Positions 1-8,383 of a DNA stretch of 64,000 nucleotides are shown piece after piece; the stretch's first letter is position 1, and each line of letters opens with the position of its first letter. The position numbers were made by a program, and so were the translations under genes. The notes under the pieces were generated by a model. That model saw only the letters and a list, made by a program, of their open reading frames with translations, was not told where the DNA came from and made no database searches. The stretch is from Zoogloea sp021286885 (GTDB lineage Bacteria > Pseudomonadota > Gammaproteobacteria > Burkholderiales > Rhodocyclaceae), in NCBI RefSeq assembly GCF_041915215.1, contig NZ_JAYSBV010000012.1. The stretch is one strand, 5' to 3'.

Positions 1-31
1 GCGGTGTCCTAGGCCTCTAGACGATGGGGAC
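1..31 (-). tRNA. tRNA-Glu(TTC), 5' part only (cut by window edge)
   Basis: The visible 31 bases are identical to the 5' end (acceptor 5' strand, D arm, start of the anticodon stem) of the complete tRNA-Glu copies further along. The rest lies outside the window. It is the last visible gene of the minus-strand array. Confidence 0.9.
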
Positions 32-49
32 CCGGTACTGCTTAACCTG

Positions 50-125
<76 letters not shown>

Positions 126-169
126 ACAAACTGGGCGAAAGACGAGTATGCTCATCAATCGTAAAACGG

Positions 170-246
170 TGGCGGAGTGGACGGGACTCGAACCCGCGAC
201 CCCCGGCGTGACAGGCCGGTATTCTAACCGACTGAACTACCACTCC
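170..246 (-). tRNA. tRNA-Asp(GTC)
   Basis: 77 nt with encoded CCA. The anticodon loop CTGTCAC reads GTC and is closed by a CCGGC/GCCGG stem. The T-loop sequence GGTTCGAGTCC is canonical. A second, identical gene body lies at 614-690. Confidence 0.97.
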
Positions 247-357
247 GCGCTAAACTGCCATCCTGATCGGGTCTCGATCAAGACTTGTCTGAACGATGCC
301 AGACCTTGTAGGTGGCGTCCCCACGGGGATTCGAACCCCGGTTATCGCCGTGAAAGG

Positions 358-484
<127 letters not shown>

Positions 485-504
485 GGGTACTACTTCGAAT
501 TGTG

Positions 505-580
505 TGGCGTCCCCACGGGGATTCGAACCCCGGTTATCGCCGTGAAAGGGCGGTGTCCTAGGCCTCTAGACGATGGGGAC
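505..580 (-). tRNA. tRNA-Glu(TTC)
   Basis: Full tRNA-Glu with anticodon TTC, encoded CCA and identical body to 313-388. The flanking spacers differ from those of the other copies. Confidence 0.97.
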
Positions 581-613
581 AAGCCTGAACCTGCTTGCGC
601 AGATCCGTAAAAC

Positions 614-690
614 TGGCGGAGTGGACGGGACTCGAACCCGCGACCCCCGGCGTGACAGGCCGGTATTCTAACCGACTGAACTACCACTCC
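614..690 (-). tRNA. tRNA-Asp(GTC)
   Basis: 77 nt with encoded CCA, anticodon GTC, body identical to 170-246. Confidence 0.97.
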
Positions 691-764
691 GCACTTTAAC
701 CCAGACTTCAGCACTCAACAGCTGCTGCAGCCACCTGCAAAACTACGCGCAGGACTTTAAATCC

Positions 765-840
765 TGGCGTCCCCACGGGGATTCGAACCCCGGTTATCGC
801 CGTGAAAGGGCGGTGTCCTAGGCCTCTAGACGATGGGGAC
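765..840 (-). tRNA. tRNA-Glu(TTC)
   Basis: 76 nt with encoded CCA, anticodon TTC, body identical to the other Glu copies. It is separated from the promoter-proximal tRNA-Ala by only 9 bp. Confidence 0.97.
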
Positions 841-849
841 CCGGTTTGT

Positions 850-925
<76 letters not shown>

Positions 926-941
926 TGCAACGAAGACCCGC

Positions 942-970
942 ATTATAGAGATCGTTTTTTGATGTGTAAA
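942..970 (-). promoter_or_regulatory. Sigma-70 promoter of the tRNA array
   Basis: On the minus strand a TTTACA -35 box (965-970) and a perfect TATAAT -10 box (942-947) are separated by exactly 17 bp. The bases after the -10 (GCGGG) form the GC-rich discriminator typical of stringently controlled stable-RNA promoters. Start-point inferred near 935, about 10 nt before the first tRNA. Confidence 0.85.
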
Positions 971-1011
971 CCCCTTTTTCAAAAAACATCTCTAAACACC
1001 CTACATGGCCC

Positions 1012-2427
1012 TCAAACGGCAGGGACTACCTTGCCCGGATTCATCAAACCCAGGGGGTCCAGGCTGTGTTTGATGGTACGCATCAGGCCCAGTTCCAAGG
1101 GCGATTTGTAAAGAGGCAACAGATCCCGCTTGAGCTGGCCGATGCCGTGTTCTGCCGAGATGGAGCCCTGCCCGGCATGCACCAGATCGTGGACGATGCG
1201 GTTCACCTCCGGGGTGCGGGCGATGAAGTCGCCGTTCTCCTCCCGCGCCGGCTTGGAGAGGTTGTAATGCAGATTCCCGTCCCCCAGATGGCCGAAGGCC
1301 ACGATGCGCACCCCCGGATAAGCCGCTGCCAGCGCCGCTTCGGCGGCCTCCAGAAACGCGGGCACACCGCTCACCGGCAGGGAGATGTCGTGCTTGATGC
1401 TGATCCCCTCCCGTTTCTGGGCTTCGGAGATGTTCTCCCGCAGCGCCCACAGGGCTGCCGCCTGGGCTTCAGAGCGGGCGAGGCAGGCATCCAGCACCCA
1501 GCCCGCCTCCAGGGCCCGTTCCAGGGTTTCTTCAAGCAGCCCCTCCAGAGCTGTCTGGGCCTGGGCGTCGGAGAGCTCCAGCAAGACATACCAGGGATGA
1601 GGCTCGGCCAGCGGGTCGCGGGTGTCGGGGATGTGCTGGAGCACCAGCCCCAGGGACGCACGACTCACCAGCTCGAAGGCCGTCACCCGATCACCGGCCA
1701 GATCCCGCAGCCGGGCCAGCAGCGCCACCGCCGCCACCGGACTCGTCACCGCCAGCCAGGCCGTGGCGCGGCTACGAGGCTTGGGAAACAGCTTGAGGCT
1801 CGCCGCCGTGACGATGCCCAGGGTGCCCTCGGCGCCGATGAACAGCTGCTTGAGATCGTAGCCGGTGTTGTCCTTGCGCAGGGCTCGCAAGCCTTCCCAG
1901 ATCTGGCCGTCGGGCATTACCACTTCCAGCCCCAGCACCAGCTCCCGGGTGTTGCCATAGCGCAGCACCTGCACACCCCCGGCGTTGGTGGAGATCACGC
2001 CGCCCACCTCGCAGGAGCCCTCGCTTGCCAAGGACAGGGGAAAGAAGCGCTCGGCCTCGTCTGCCGCTGCCTGCAATTCGGCCAGTTTGACCCCCGCCTC
2101 GGCCACGATGGCGTTATTGGCCGGATCCACCCGCCGGATGCGACGCAGGCGCGAGAGGTTGATGACCACCGCCCGCCCATCCATCAAAGGCGTAGCCCCG
2201 CCACACAGGCCGGTGTTGCCCCCCTGGGGCACCATGGGGCAGGCCGCTCGGGCACAGGCGGCGACCACCGCCGCCACCTGGGCAGTATCGGCCGGCAACA
2301 CCACCGCCCGGGCCCGACCTTGGTAACGGCCCCGCCAGTCGGTGAGATAGGGCGCCATGGCGTCCCCCTCGGTCAGGCAATGTTCGGCCCCCACCAGGGC
2401 GGCCAGTTCGCTCAGCAAAGCATCCAT
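1012..2427 (-). CDS. FAD-binding oxidase, D-2-hydroxyglutarate / D-lactate dehydrogenase family
   Basis: 471 aa, the usual size for GlcD/D2HGDH-type flavoproteins that oxidise D-2-hydroxy acids and pass electrons to a membrane or flavoprotein acceptor. The N-terminal FAD_binding_4 domain carries QGGNTGLCGG (about residues 68-77), which holds the FAD pyrophosphate, and an EGTLGIVT motif. The C-terminal FAD-oxidase domain has the metal/substrate motif GHLGDGNLH and ends with the family's typical DPLGLMNPGK. It lacks the partner subunits GlcE and GlcF, which accompany its paralogue at 8432. The GHLGDGNLH form and stand-alone organisation favour D-2-hydroxyglutarate dehydrogenase, but substrate cannot be fixed from sequence. 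It lies 63 bp downstream of the patatin gene and may share its transcript. No strong ribosome binding site is visible. Confidence 0.88.
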   Translation of the reverse strand: MDALLSELAALVGAEHCLTEGDAMAPYLTDWRGRYQGRARAVVLPADTAQVAAVVAACARAACPMVPQGGNTGLCGGATPLMDGRAVVINLSRLRRIRRVDPANNAIVAEAGVKLAELQAAADEAERFFPLSLASEGSCEVGGVISTNAGGVQVLRYGNTRELVLGLEVVMPDGQIWEGLRALRKDNTGYDLKQLFIGAEGTLGIVTAASLKLFPKPRSRATAWLAVTSPVAAVALLARLRDLAGDRVTAFELVSRASLGLVLQHIPDTRDPLAEPHPWYVLLELSDAQAQTALEGLLEETLERALEAGWVLDACLARSEAQAAALWALRENISEAQKREGISIKHDISLPVSGVPAFLEAAEAALAAAYPGVRIVAFGHLGDGNLHYNLSKPAREENGDFIARTPEVNRIVHDLVHAGQGSISAEHGIGQLKRDLLPLYKSPLELGLMRTIKHSLDPLGLMNPGKVVPAV

Positions 2428-2490
2428 GCGGGGCTATCCATCGTTCAGGAGATTTTCAGTTCAGAGAAGCCACAAACAACACGCTACAAA

Positions 2491-3393
2491 CTACACACTG
2501 CACGGCCCCAGGGCGTGCCGGATGGCGGGCAGCGCCAGGGCGACGGCGGCTTCGCCCTCGGCCATGGCTTCCGGGCCCCGGTGGTAGTCCATCAGCCCCA
2601 GCTGGGCCAGCCGGGGGGAAATCAGCACGTCGGCAGGCTCGCCCGCCAGACGGCTGCGGGCGATGCGCACCGACATGATAGAGATGCTGCTATTGATGAC
2701 TTCCAGCATGGAAGGTGCGCCGGGGCTGCCTTCCAACTGGGCTGCTTCGGCCCCGCCCTTGAGGCCCAGATGCTTGCGCAGCCGGCCAGACCAGGACGGC
2801 GCTGGCGCCACCAGGGCGCTCTGGCGCCAGGCCCGCCCGACCATATCGGAATTGAGTTCTACCGCCAGCACGATATCCGCACCCATGGCCCGGCACAAAG
2901 ATACGGGCACCGGATTCACCAGCGCCCCATCCACCAGGATGCGCTCATCCTGCACCTGGGGGGTCATGAGCCCGGGCAGCGCAATGGAGGCGCGCACCGC
3001 CTGGCTCACGCTCCCTTCCCGCAGCCAGACTTCGTGGCCGGTCTGCAAATCGGTGGCGACACAGCCAAAGGGGCGCGCCAGATCAGCAAAATCGCGGTCG
3101 ACAAAGTTTTTCTGGAAGAAGGCGATCAGCTTGTCGCCCTTGATGAGCCCGCCCCGCAAGCCCGGATCAAGCAGTCCCATGACCTGGGGCCAGCCCAGGC
3201 CGCGCACCCAATGCTCCAGCCGCTCCAGCTCGCCGGCAGCCGCCACCGAGCCCACCAGGGCGCCAATGGAGCAACCGGCGATGATGTCGGGCACCACGCC
3301 CTCCCGGGCCAGGGCGCGCAGCACCCCAATATGCGCCCAGCCCCGGGCGGAGCCGCTACCAAGGGCGATTCCGATCCGGGGCTGGCGTTTCAT
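2491..3393 (-). CDS. Patatin-like phospholipase / esterase (RssA type)
   Basis: 300 aa, one patatin domain and no signal peptide, so cytoplasmic or membrane-associated. Visible features are the glycine-rich oxyanion-hole segment GSGSARGWAH (residues 12-21), the nucleophile elbow GCSIG with Ser42, and Asp155 in DGA, together the Ser-Asp dyad of patatin lipid acyl hydrolases. Size and arrangement match the bacterial RssA/YlbK group, whose physiological substrate is generally unknown. It starts 21 bp after the rimO stop and is probably co-transcribed with it. A possible C-terminal extension beyond the core contains low-complexity Ala/Ser-rich stretches. Confidence 0.87.
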   Translation of the reverse strand: MKRQPRIGIALGSGSARGWAHIGVLRALAREGVVPDIIAGCSIGALVGSVAAAGELERLEHWVRGLGWPQVMGLLDPGLRGGLIKGDKLIAFFQKNFVDRDFADLARPFGCVATDLQTGHEVWLREGSVSQAVRASIALPGLMTPQVQDERILVDGALVNPVPVSLCRAMGADIVLAVELNSDMVGRAWRQSALVAPAPSWSGRLRKHLGLKGGAEAAQLEGSPGAPSMLEVINSSISIMSVRIARSRLAGEPADVLISPRLAQLGLMDYHRGPEAMAEGEAAVALALPAIRHALGPCSV

Positions 3394-3414
3394 GGCCGGA
3401 GGCGTGGCCGAGGC

Positions 3415-4740
3415 TTAGATGGGCTCGGCGTAGAGGTCGTGCACATCGCAGTCGGTGATGCGCACCCGGGCAAACTCGCCCGGCTCCAGGTGTTCGCCGG
3501 CGGGGATCACCACCAGACCGTCGATCTCGGGCGCATCGCCCGGAGAACGGGCCAGGGCGCCTTCGTCGTCCACTTCATCGACCAGCACGGTCATTTCGCG
3601 GCCAATGAAGCGCTCCAGACGCTCGGTGGAGATGTCTTCCTGGAACTCCATGAGCTGGATGCGGCGTTCTTCACGGATCTCGTCGGGCACCGGGTTGGCC
3701 AGTTCGTTGGCGGCAGCCCCTTCGACTGGCGAATAGGCAAACGCGCCCACCCGATCCAGCTTGGCTTCTTCGAGGAACTGGAGCAGTTCTTCGAACTCGG
3801 CCTCGGTTTCGCCCGGGAAGCCGGTGATGAAGGTGGAACGAATGGTCAGATCCGGGCAGATCTCGCGCCAGCGGCGCACCCGCTCCAGATTGTTCTCGGC
3901 GCTGGCCGGGCGCTTCATGGCCTTCAGGATGCGCGGGCTGGCGTGCTGGAAGGGCACATCCAGGTAGGGCAGGATCTTGCCTTCGGCCATCAGCGGGATC
4001 AGCTCATCCACGCTGGGGTAGGGATACACATAATGCAGCCGCACCCAGATGCCCAGCTCGCCCAGGGCCTTGCACAGGTCGTAGAGCTTGGTGCGCACCG
4101 GACGGCCGCCCCAGAAGCCGGTGCGGTACTTCACGTCCACCCCGTAGGCGCTGGTGTCCTGGGACACGATCAGCAGCTCCTTGACGCCGGCCTTGGCCAG
4201 GTTTTCGGCTTCGCGCAGCACATCGCCAATCGGGCGGCTCACCAGGGGGCCGCGCATGGACGGGATGATGCAGAAGGTGCAGCTGTGGTTGCAGCCTTCA
4301 GAAATCTTGAGGTAGGCGTAGTGATTCGGGGTCAGCTTGATCCCCTGGGGCGGCACCAGATCCACAAACGGATCATGGGGCTTGGGCAGGTGCTTGTGCA
4401 CTGCCTGCATCACCTCTTCGGTGGCGTGGGGGCCCGTCACCGCCAGCACCTGCGGGTGGGCAGCCATCACCACATCATCCTTGGCGCCCAGGCAGCCGGT
4501 CACGATCACGCGGCCGTTTTCATTCACTGCCTCGCCAATGGCGTCGAGGGATTCTTCCACCGCAGCATCGATAAAGCCGCAGGTGTTCACCACCACCAGG
4601 TCGGAGCCTTCGTAGGAGGGGCTGATCTCATAGCCCTCGGCGCGCAGACGGGTGAGGATTTGTTCGGAATCGACCAGCGCCTTCGGGCATCCGAGCGAGA
4701 CAAAGCCGACCTTGGGGGGATTTTTATCTTTAATGTTCAT
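3415..4740 (-). CDS. rimO: Ribosomal protein S12 (Asp88) methylthiotransferase RimO
   Basis: 441 aa radical-SAM enzyme that adds a beta-methylthio group to aspartate 88 of ribosomal protein S12. The N-terminal MTTase domain has the three cysteines for the auxiliary [4Fe-4S] cluster (Cys18 in LGCPK, NTCGF, GCLGA). The radical-SAM motif CNHSCTFC follows in the middle, with PSMRGP after it, and a TRAM domain closes the protein (about residues 370-441). LGCPKALVDSE separates RimO from MiaB. The frame stays open further upstream, but ATG at 4738-4740 gives the canonical N-terminus. Diverges from the hydroxybutyryl-CoA dehydrogenase gene across about 200 bp. Confidence 0.96.
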   Translation of the reverse strand: MNIKDKNPPKVGFVSLGCPKALVDSEQILTRLRAEGYEISPSYEGSDLVVVNTCGFIDAAVEESLDAIGEAVNENGRVIVTGCLGAKDDVVMAAHPQVLAVTGPHATEEVMQAVHKHLPKPHDPFVDLVPPQGIKLTPNHYAYLKISEGCNHSCTFCIIPSMRGPLVSRPIGDVLREAENLAKAGVKELLIVSQDTSAYGVDVKYRTGFWGGRPVRTKLYDLCKALGELGIWVRLHYVYPYPSVDELIPLMAEGKILPYLDVPFQHASPRILKAMKRPASAENNLERVRRWREICPDLTIRSTFITGFPGETEAEFEELLQFLEEAKLDRVGAFAYSPVEGAAANELANPVPDEIREERRIQLMEFQEDISTERLERFIGREMTVLVDEVDDEGALARSPGDAPEIDGLVVIPAGEHLEPGEFARVRITDCDVHDLYAEPI

Positions 4741-4944
4741 GGAATTACAAAAGAGCGTGCAAGAGCGGAATTTACCACGAAGCCCCCCTCCCCCGCCTGC
4801 CAAGCCATCACAAATCGACACCCGGCAGGGCGCGCCATACGCAACAGTATGGTATTCTGCACCCCCGGTCAGATGACATTCCCGGACACACGGGGAGCCT
4901 GGCTGCACAGCACCTACAAGACCGCAAAGTAATTGGAGAACAGC

Positions 4945-5796
4945 ATGGAAATCAACAAGATCGGCGTGATCGGCGCCGGCACCATGGGCAACGGGATTGC
5001 CCAGGTGTGCGCTGCCGCCGGCAAACAGGTGGTGATGGTGGACATCTCCGCCGACGCCGTCGCCCGGGGCCTGAAGACCCTGGCGGGCAGCCTGGACCGT
5101 CTGGTCAAGAAAGAAAAGATCAGCGCCGCCGACAAGGACGCCACCCTCGCCCGCATCCAGGGCAGCACCGCCTACGCCGATCTGGCTGACGTGGATCTGG
5201 TGATCGAGGCCGCCACCGAAAACGAAAGCCTCAAGCTGCGCATCCTGAAGGACATCGAGGCCGTGGTTCGCCCCGACGCCATCATTGCCAGCAACACCTC
5301 CTCCATCTCCATCACCCGCCTGGCCGCCGCCCTCCAGCACCCGGCCCGCGCCATCGGGATGCACTTCTTCAATCCGGTGCCGCTCATGGCGCTGGTCGAA
5401 CTCATCAGCGGCCTGCAGACCGCCGAGTCCACCATCGAAGCCTCCCGCGCCTTCGCCCTCGCCGTGGGCAAGACTCCGGTGGCGGTCAAGAACAGCCCGG
5501 GCTTCGTGGTCAACCGTCTGCTGTGCCCGATGATCAACGAAGCCATCTTCGTTTATCAGGAAGGCCTCGCCAGCGCCGCCGACATCGACGAAGCCATGAA
5601 GCTGGGCTGTAACCACCCCATCGGCCCCCTGGCCCTGGCCGACATGATTGGCCTGGACACCATGCTGTCGGTGATGGAAGTGTTCTATCAGGGCTTCAAC
5701 GATTCCAAGTACCGCCCCGCACCGCTGCTGCGCGAGATGGTGGATGCCGGCTACCTGGGCCGCAAGAGCGGTCAGGGCTTCTACAGCTACAGCTGA
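4945..5796 (+). CDS. 3-hydroxybutyryl-CoA dehydrogenase
   Basis: 283 aa, the standard length for the short, monofunctional enzyme that interconverts (S)-3-hydroxybutyryl-CoA and acetoacetyl-CoA with NAD(P). The Rossmann motif GAGTMGNG opens the protein, followed by the family signature HFFNPVPLM and the C-terminal dimerisation domain with GFVVNRLL and GLDTM. The ATG at 4945 is chosen over an in-frame TTG at 4933 because GGAG lies at 4935-4938. It would serve beta-oxidation, butanoate or polyhydroxybutyrate-linked metabolism. No acyl-CoA partner genes are adjacent. A strong terminator follows. Confidence 0.95.
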   Translation: MEINKIGVIGAGTMGNGIAQVCAAAGKQVVMVDISADAVARGLKTLAGSLDRLVKKEKISAADKDATLARIQGSTAYADLADVDLVIEAATENESLKLRILKDIEAVVRPDAIIASNTSSISITRLAAALQHPARAIGMHFFNPVPLMALVELISGLQTAESTIEASRAFALAVGKTPVAVKNSPGFVVNRLLCPMINEAIFVYQEGLASAADIDEAMKLGCNHPIGPLALADMIGLDTMLSVMEVFYQGFNDSKYRPAPLLREMVDAGYLGRKSGQGFYSYS

Positions 5797-5838
5797 TCCG
5801 GCCCGGGCCAGGCCGCAGGCGTGCGGCCCCGCCCAAAC

Positions 5839-5880
5839 AACGGGGGCGCCACCGGCATGACCGGTCGCGCCCCCGTTTGC
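5839..5880. terminator. Bidirectional rho-independent terminator
   Basis: An 11-bp GC-rich stem (arms 5839-5849 and 5867-5877) has an additional inner ACCGG/CCGGT pairing. It lies between the convergent dehydrogenase and FKBP genes. A/T residues flank both sides, so it can serve either strand. Confidence 0.8.
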
Positions 5881-5926
5881 ATGGCGCACCCCGGGCCGCC
5901 TGCGTGGCCGCCCGAGGTGACGTGGC

Positions 5927-6274
5927 TTAGGCGTGCACGCCCAGCAGCTCCACTTCAAACACCAGGGTGGCGTTGGGGGGGATCACACCGCCCGCGCCCC
6001 GGGCGCCGTAGCCCAGCTGGGGCGGGATGGTCAGCTTGCGCTTGCCACCCACCTTCATGCCCTGCACGCCTTCATCCCAACCGGCGATCACGCGGCGACC
6101 GCCCAGCATGAACGCGAAGGGCTCGCTGCGATCCTTGCTGGAATCGAACTTGGTGCCATCGGTCAGCCAGCCGGTGTAGTGCACAACCACAAACTGGTTC
6201 GCGGCGGCTTCAACACCATTGCCCACTTCCAGATCTTCGATGACGAGGCCGCTCGCCGTGGTGACTTGAGTCAT
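5927..6274 (-). CDS. FKBP-type peptidyl-prolyl cis-trans isomerase
   Basis: 115 aa, a single FKBP domain with no signal peptide, so a small cytoplasmic proline isomerase/chaperone. Family landmarks are VHYTGWLTDGTKFDSS, PFAFMLGGRRVI..WDEG, GGKRKLTIPPQLGYG and the closing VFEVELLGV. AGGAGTG lies just before the ATG. It sits 55 bp downstream of msrA on the same strand and could be transcribed with it; both act on protein quality. Compact single-domain form resembles fungal FKBP12 and bacterial FkbP more than the two-domain FklB/FkpA, so no symbol is assigned. Confidence 0.93.
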   Translation of the reverse strand: MTQVTTASGLVIEDLEVGNGVEAAANQFVVVHYTGWLTDGTKFDSSKDRSEPFAFMLGGRRVIAGWDEGVQGMKVGGKRKLTIPPQLGYGARGAGGVIPPNATLVFEVELLGVHA

Positions 6275-6329
6275 GGATCACTCCTGATTGAAAACCGCCC
6301 GATTCTAGCCGAGAACCCGGCCCCACGCC

Positions 6330-6887
6330 TCAGCCCTGGCCCAGCAACGCAGCAAACCGGGCCCGGAACTTGGCCACCTTGGGCGCCACCACAAACAGGC
6401 AGTAGGGCTGGCGCTCCCCGTTCTGCCGGAAATAATCCTGGTGATAATCCTCCGCCGGCCAGAAACGGGGCGCCATCTGCAGCTCGGTGACGATGGGCGC
6501 CGGAAAGATGCCCTCCGCCGTCAGCCGCGCCACGCAGACCCGGGCCTCGTCCAGCTGGGCCGGCGTCGTGGCAAAAATGGCCGACCGATACTGGCTGCCC
6601 ACATCATTCCCCTGCCGATTGGGCGTGGTCGGATCGTGGATCGCAAAAAACACCTCCAGCAGCGTCGCGTAGCTCACCCGGGCCGGGTCAAAGCGCAGCT
6701 CCACCACCTCCGCATGCCCCGTCGTGCCCTCGCACACGCTGTGATAATCCGGCGCCTCGGTGTGCCCACCGATATAACCCGACACCACCGACGCCACGCC
6801 GTCAATCTGCTGGAACACGGCCTCCAGACACCAGAAGCACCCGCCCCCCAAAATCGCCACCTCATGCCCTGCCACTGCATTCGTCAT
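6330..6887 (-). CDS. msrA: Peptide-methionine (S)-S-oxide reductase MsrA
   Basis: 185 aa, typical MsrA, which reduces the S-epimer of methionine sulfoxide in oxidised proteins. The catalytic motif GGCFWC (Cys17 nucleophile) lies near the N-terminus. VVSGYIGG, GHAEVVE, FFAIHDPTTPNRQGNDVGSQYRS and PAEDYHQDY follow as in the family. The start at 6887 is preceded by AAGGAG at a good distance, so the longer in-frame ATG at 6950 is rejected. The upstream region contains the left copy of the 27-bp repeat that brackets the Fic gene, so the native msrA promoter may have been separated from older upstream sequence. Confidence 0.95.
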   Translation of the reverse strand: MTNAVAGHEVAILGGGCFWCLEAVFQQIDGVASVVSGYIGGHTEAPDYHSVCEGTTGHAEVVELRFDPARVSYATLLEVFFAIHDPTTPNRQGNDVGSQYRSAIFATTPAQLDEARVCVARLTAEGIFPAPIVTELQMAPRFWPAEDYHQDYFRQNGERQPYCLFVVAPKVAKFRARFAALLGQG

Positions 6888-6943
6888 CGCTGCCGCTCCT
6901 TGCCTGAAAACGCGATACCAGCCCCCGATGGGCCGCCGCCAGT

Positions 6944-6970
6944 AGAGCACAAACCGGGCCCAAAAATTCC
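6944..6970. repeat. Left copy of 27-bp direct repeat flanking the Fic gene
   Basis: Matches 8291-8317 at 25 of 27 positions (differences at positions 8 and 11). The second half, CGGGCCCAAAAATTCC, is identical. One copy lies on each side of the Fic gene in the same orientation, as an attachment-site-like or target-duplication pair would. Confidence 0.8.
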
Positions 6971-6991
6971 GTGGCCACCCTTCTTTGTCAC

Positions 6992-7086
6992 GGACATTTT
7001 TTTGGACAAAAAAACATCTACAAAACCATAATCACTTGATTAACATAGGACAAATCAAGCAAAACAATGGACAAAACCATGGACAA
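6992..7086 (+). promoter_or_regulatory. AT-rich Fic leader with repeated GGACA(A) words
   Basis: The word GGACA occurs at 6992, 7004, 7048, 7069 and 7081, four of them extended to GGACAA, across the AT-rich leader and the first codons of the Fic gene. The recurrence suggests an operator or antitoxin/autoregulatory site; this is inference. Two start codons (7067, 7079) lie inside the repeated region, and no good Shine-Dalgarno sequence precedes either. Confidence 0.35.
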
Positions 7087-8263
7087 TTTTGGCTTGAGCC
7101 GCCTGTCTGAGCTCACCCTCAGGGTCGAGACTGACAGGCATGGGCCCTTTGTTTTTCAAATCGGCCTTGATCCCGCCCAGCTCGTGCTCCCCATGCAGCG
7201 CGTTGAAGATGCACACCAGATTTTCGCGGATTCGCCACTCGCTCACGTGGCAAACCGTCTGGAACGTGAGGTGATCGCCAGCAGTATTTTTGGGACAAAC
7301 ACCATTGAAGGCGGGACACTGACCGAAGACGAAACCGCTGCCGCCATGGACATGCCCGCCGAAACAGTCAGAGGCATTGAAGAACTGCGCGTGGTCAATC
7401 TCCGTGCTGCGTATGATGAAGCGCAAAAAGCGTCTGCCGCCCCAGGCTGGCGGCTTTCGGTCGAGTTTGTGTGCCGCATTCACAGCCTGATTACCCAAGG
7501 CATCCCCCATCCTGATAACAAACCCGGGCTACTGCGGGACACCCCGAAACACCGGGTGACCGTTGTCGGAGACGAAGCCCATGGCGGACGTTACAAACCG
7601 CCCCAGTTCGGCTCAGACGTACGCCGCCTGCTGCACGCGCTCATGGATTGGCACACGCAGCTACAGGATGCAGGCATCCACCCGCTGATCCGCGCCCCTC
7701 TGGTGCACTATTATTACGAGCTCATCCACCCCTTCTGGGATGGCAATGGCCGGGTTGGACGCGTGATCGAAGCAACGCTCCTGCTCTCGGAAGGCTATCG
7801 GTACGCCCCTTTTGCGATGGCCCGGTACTATCTTGAGAACATCGATGCGTACTTCTCCCAGTTCAATGCCTGCAGAAAGGCAGCCAGCAAACATCTTCCC
7901 CATCCGAACACCGGGTTTGTCCTGCTGCACCAAGAGGGCATGAGACAAACGATCCTGTCGCTACAAAAACGCACCAACCGCATCATCAGCCTGCTGCTTT
8001 TCGAAACCCATGTACGCGACCTGCTTGATAAAAAAGAAATCAATGCGCGGCAGTACACCATCCTGGCTCAACTACGGGCCGGGCCGATCCCCATCAACCA
8101 GATGCGTGTGGAGCCCTGGTACACCAGCTTGTACCTAAAGCTTGGCGAGAAAACCAAAACCCGGGATCTGCGAGGACTGAGGGCGTTGCAATTGGCGTAT
8201 CTTGATCTGGACAACCAGATTTTCCCCGGTTTCATCAAGCCACCCAATATCAAACCGCTGTAG
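7067..8263 (+). CDS. Fic-family protein adenylyltransferase (probable class II, self-inhibited)
   Basis: 398 aa. Fic enzymes transfer AMP (or another phosphate-bearing group) from a nucleotide to a hydroxyl on a target protein. The active-site loop HPFWDGNGRVGR starts at His221 and matches HxFx(D/E)GNGRxxR completely, so catalysis should be intact. An N-terminal TNTIEGG (residues 77-83) fits the inhibitory helix (S/T)xxxE(G/N), with Glu81 as the obstructing residue, which places it in the class II group that controls itself. The C-terminal third (about 300-398) is helical and may be a winged-helix segment. No separate antitoxin gene is present. Base composition is visibly poorer in GC than its neighbours, and a 27-bp direct repeat brackets the gene, both signs of transfer. 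Start could instead be ATG at 7079. Confidence 0.92.
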   Translation: MDKTMDNFGLSRLSELTLRVETDRHGPFVFQIGLDPAQLVLPMQRVEDAHQIFADSPLAHVANRLEREVIASSIFGTNTIEGGTLTEDETAAAMDMPAETVRGIEELRVVNLRAAYDEAQKASAAPGWRLSVEFVCRIHSLITQGIPHPDNKPGLLRDTPKHRVTVVGDEAHGGRYKPPQFGSDVRRLLHALMDWHTQLQDAGIHPLIRAPLVHYYYELIHPFWDGNGRVGRVIEATLLLSEGYRYAPFAMARYYLENIDAYFSQFNACRKAASKHLPHPNTGFVLLHQEGMRQTILSLQKRTNRIISLLLFETHVRDLLDKKEINARQYTILAQLRAGPIPINQMRVEPWYTSLYLKLGEKTKTRDLRGLRALQLAYLDLDNQIFPGFIKPPNIKPL

Positions 8264-8290
8264 GCAAACTCCGGGGCTTCGAGTTCACCA

Positions 8291-8317
8291 AGAGCACGAA
8301 ACGGGCCCAAAAATTCC
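8291..8317. repeat. Right copy of 27-bp direct repeat flanking the Fic gene
   Basis: Same orientation as 6944-6970 with two mismatches. Removing everything from 6971 to 8317 would leave a single copy and a short msrA-glcD spacer, as expected if the Fic segment was inserted by recombination at this sequence. Confidence 0.8.
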
Positions 8318-8383
8318 CTGCGCCCCCTGCCGGGAACCCTGATTGCCAGGGGCGGGGGGGCTCTCTAGTATCTGTCATCAAAG

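Noticed and set aside
1066..4932. 1288-codon open frame on the plus strand
   Set aside because: It runs antisense to the dehydrogenase, patatin and rimO genes, which have clear family motifs. Its translation is repetitive in His, Gln, Gly and Arg, as expected from high third-position GC read on the opposite strand.
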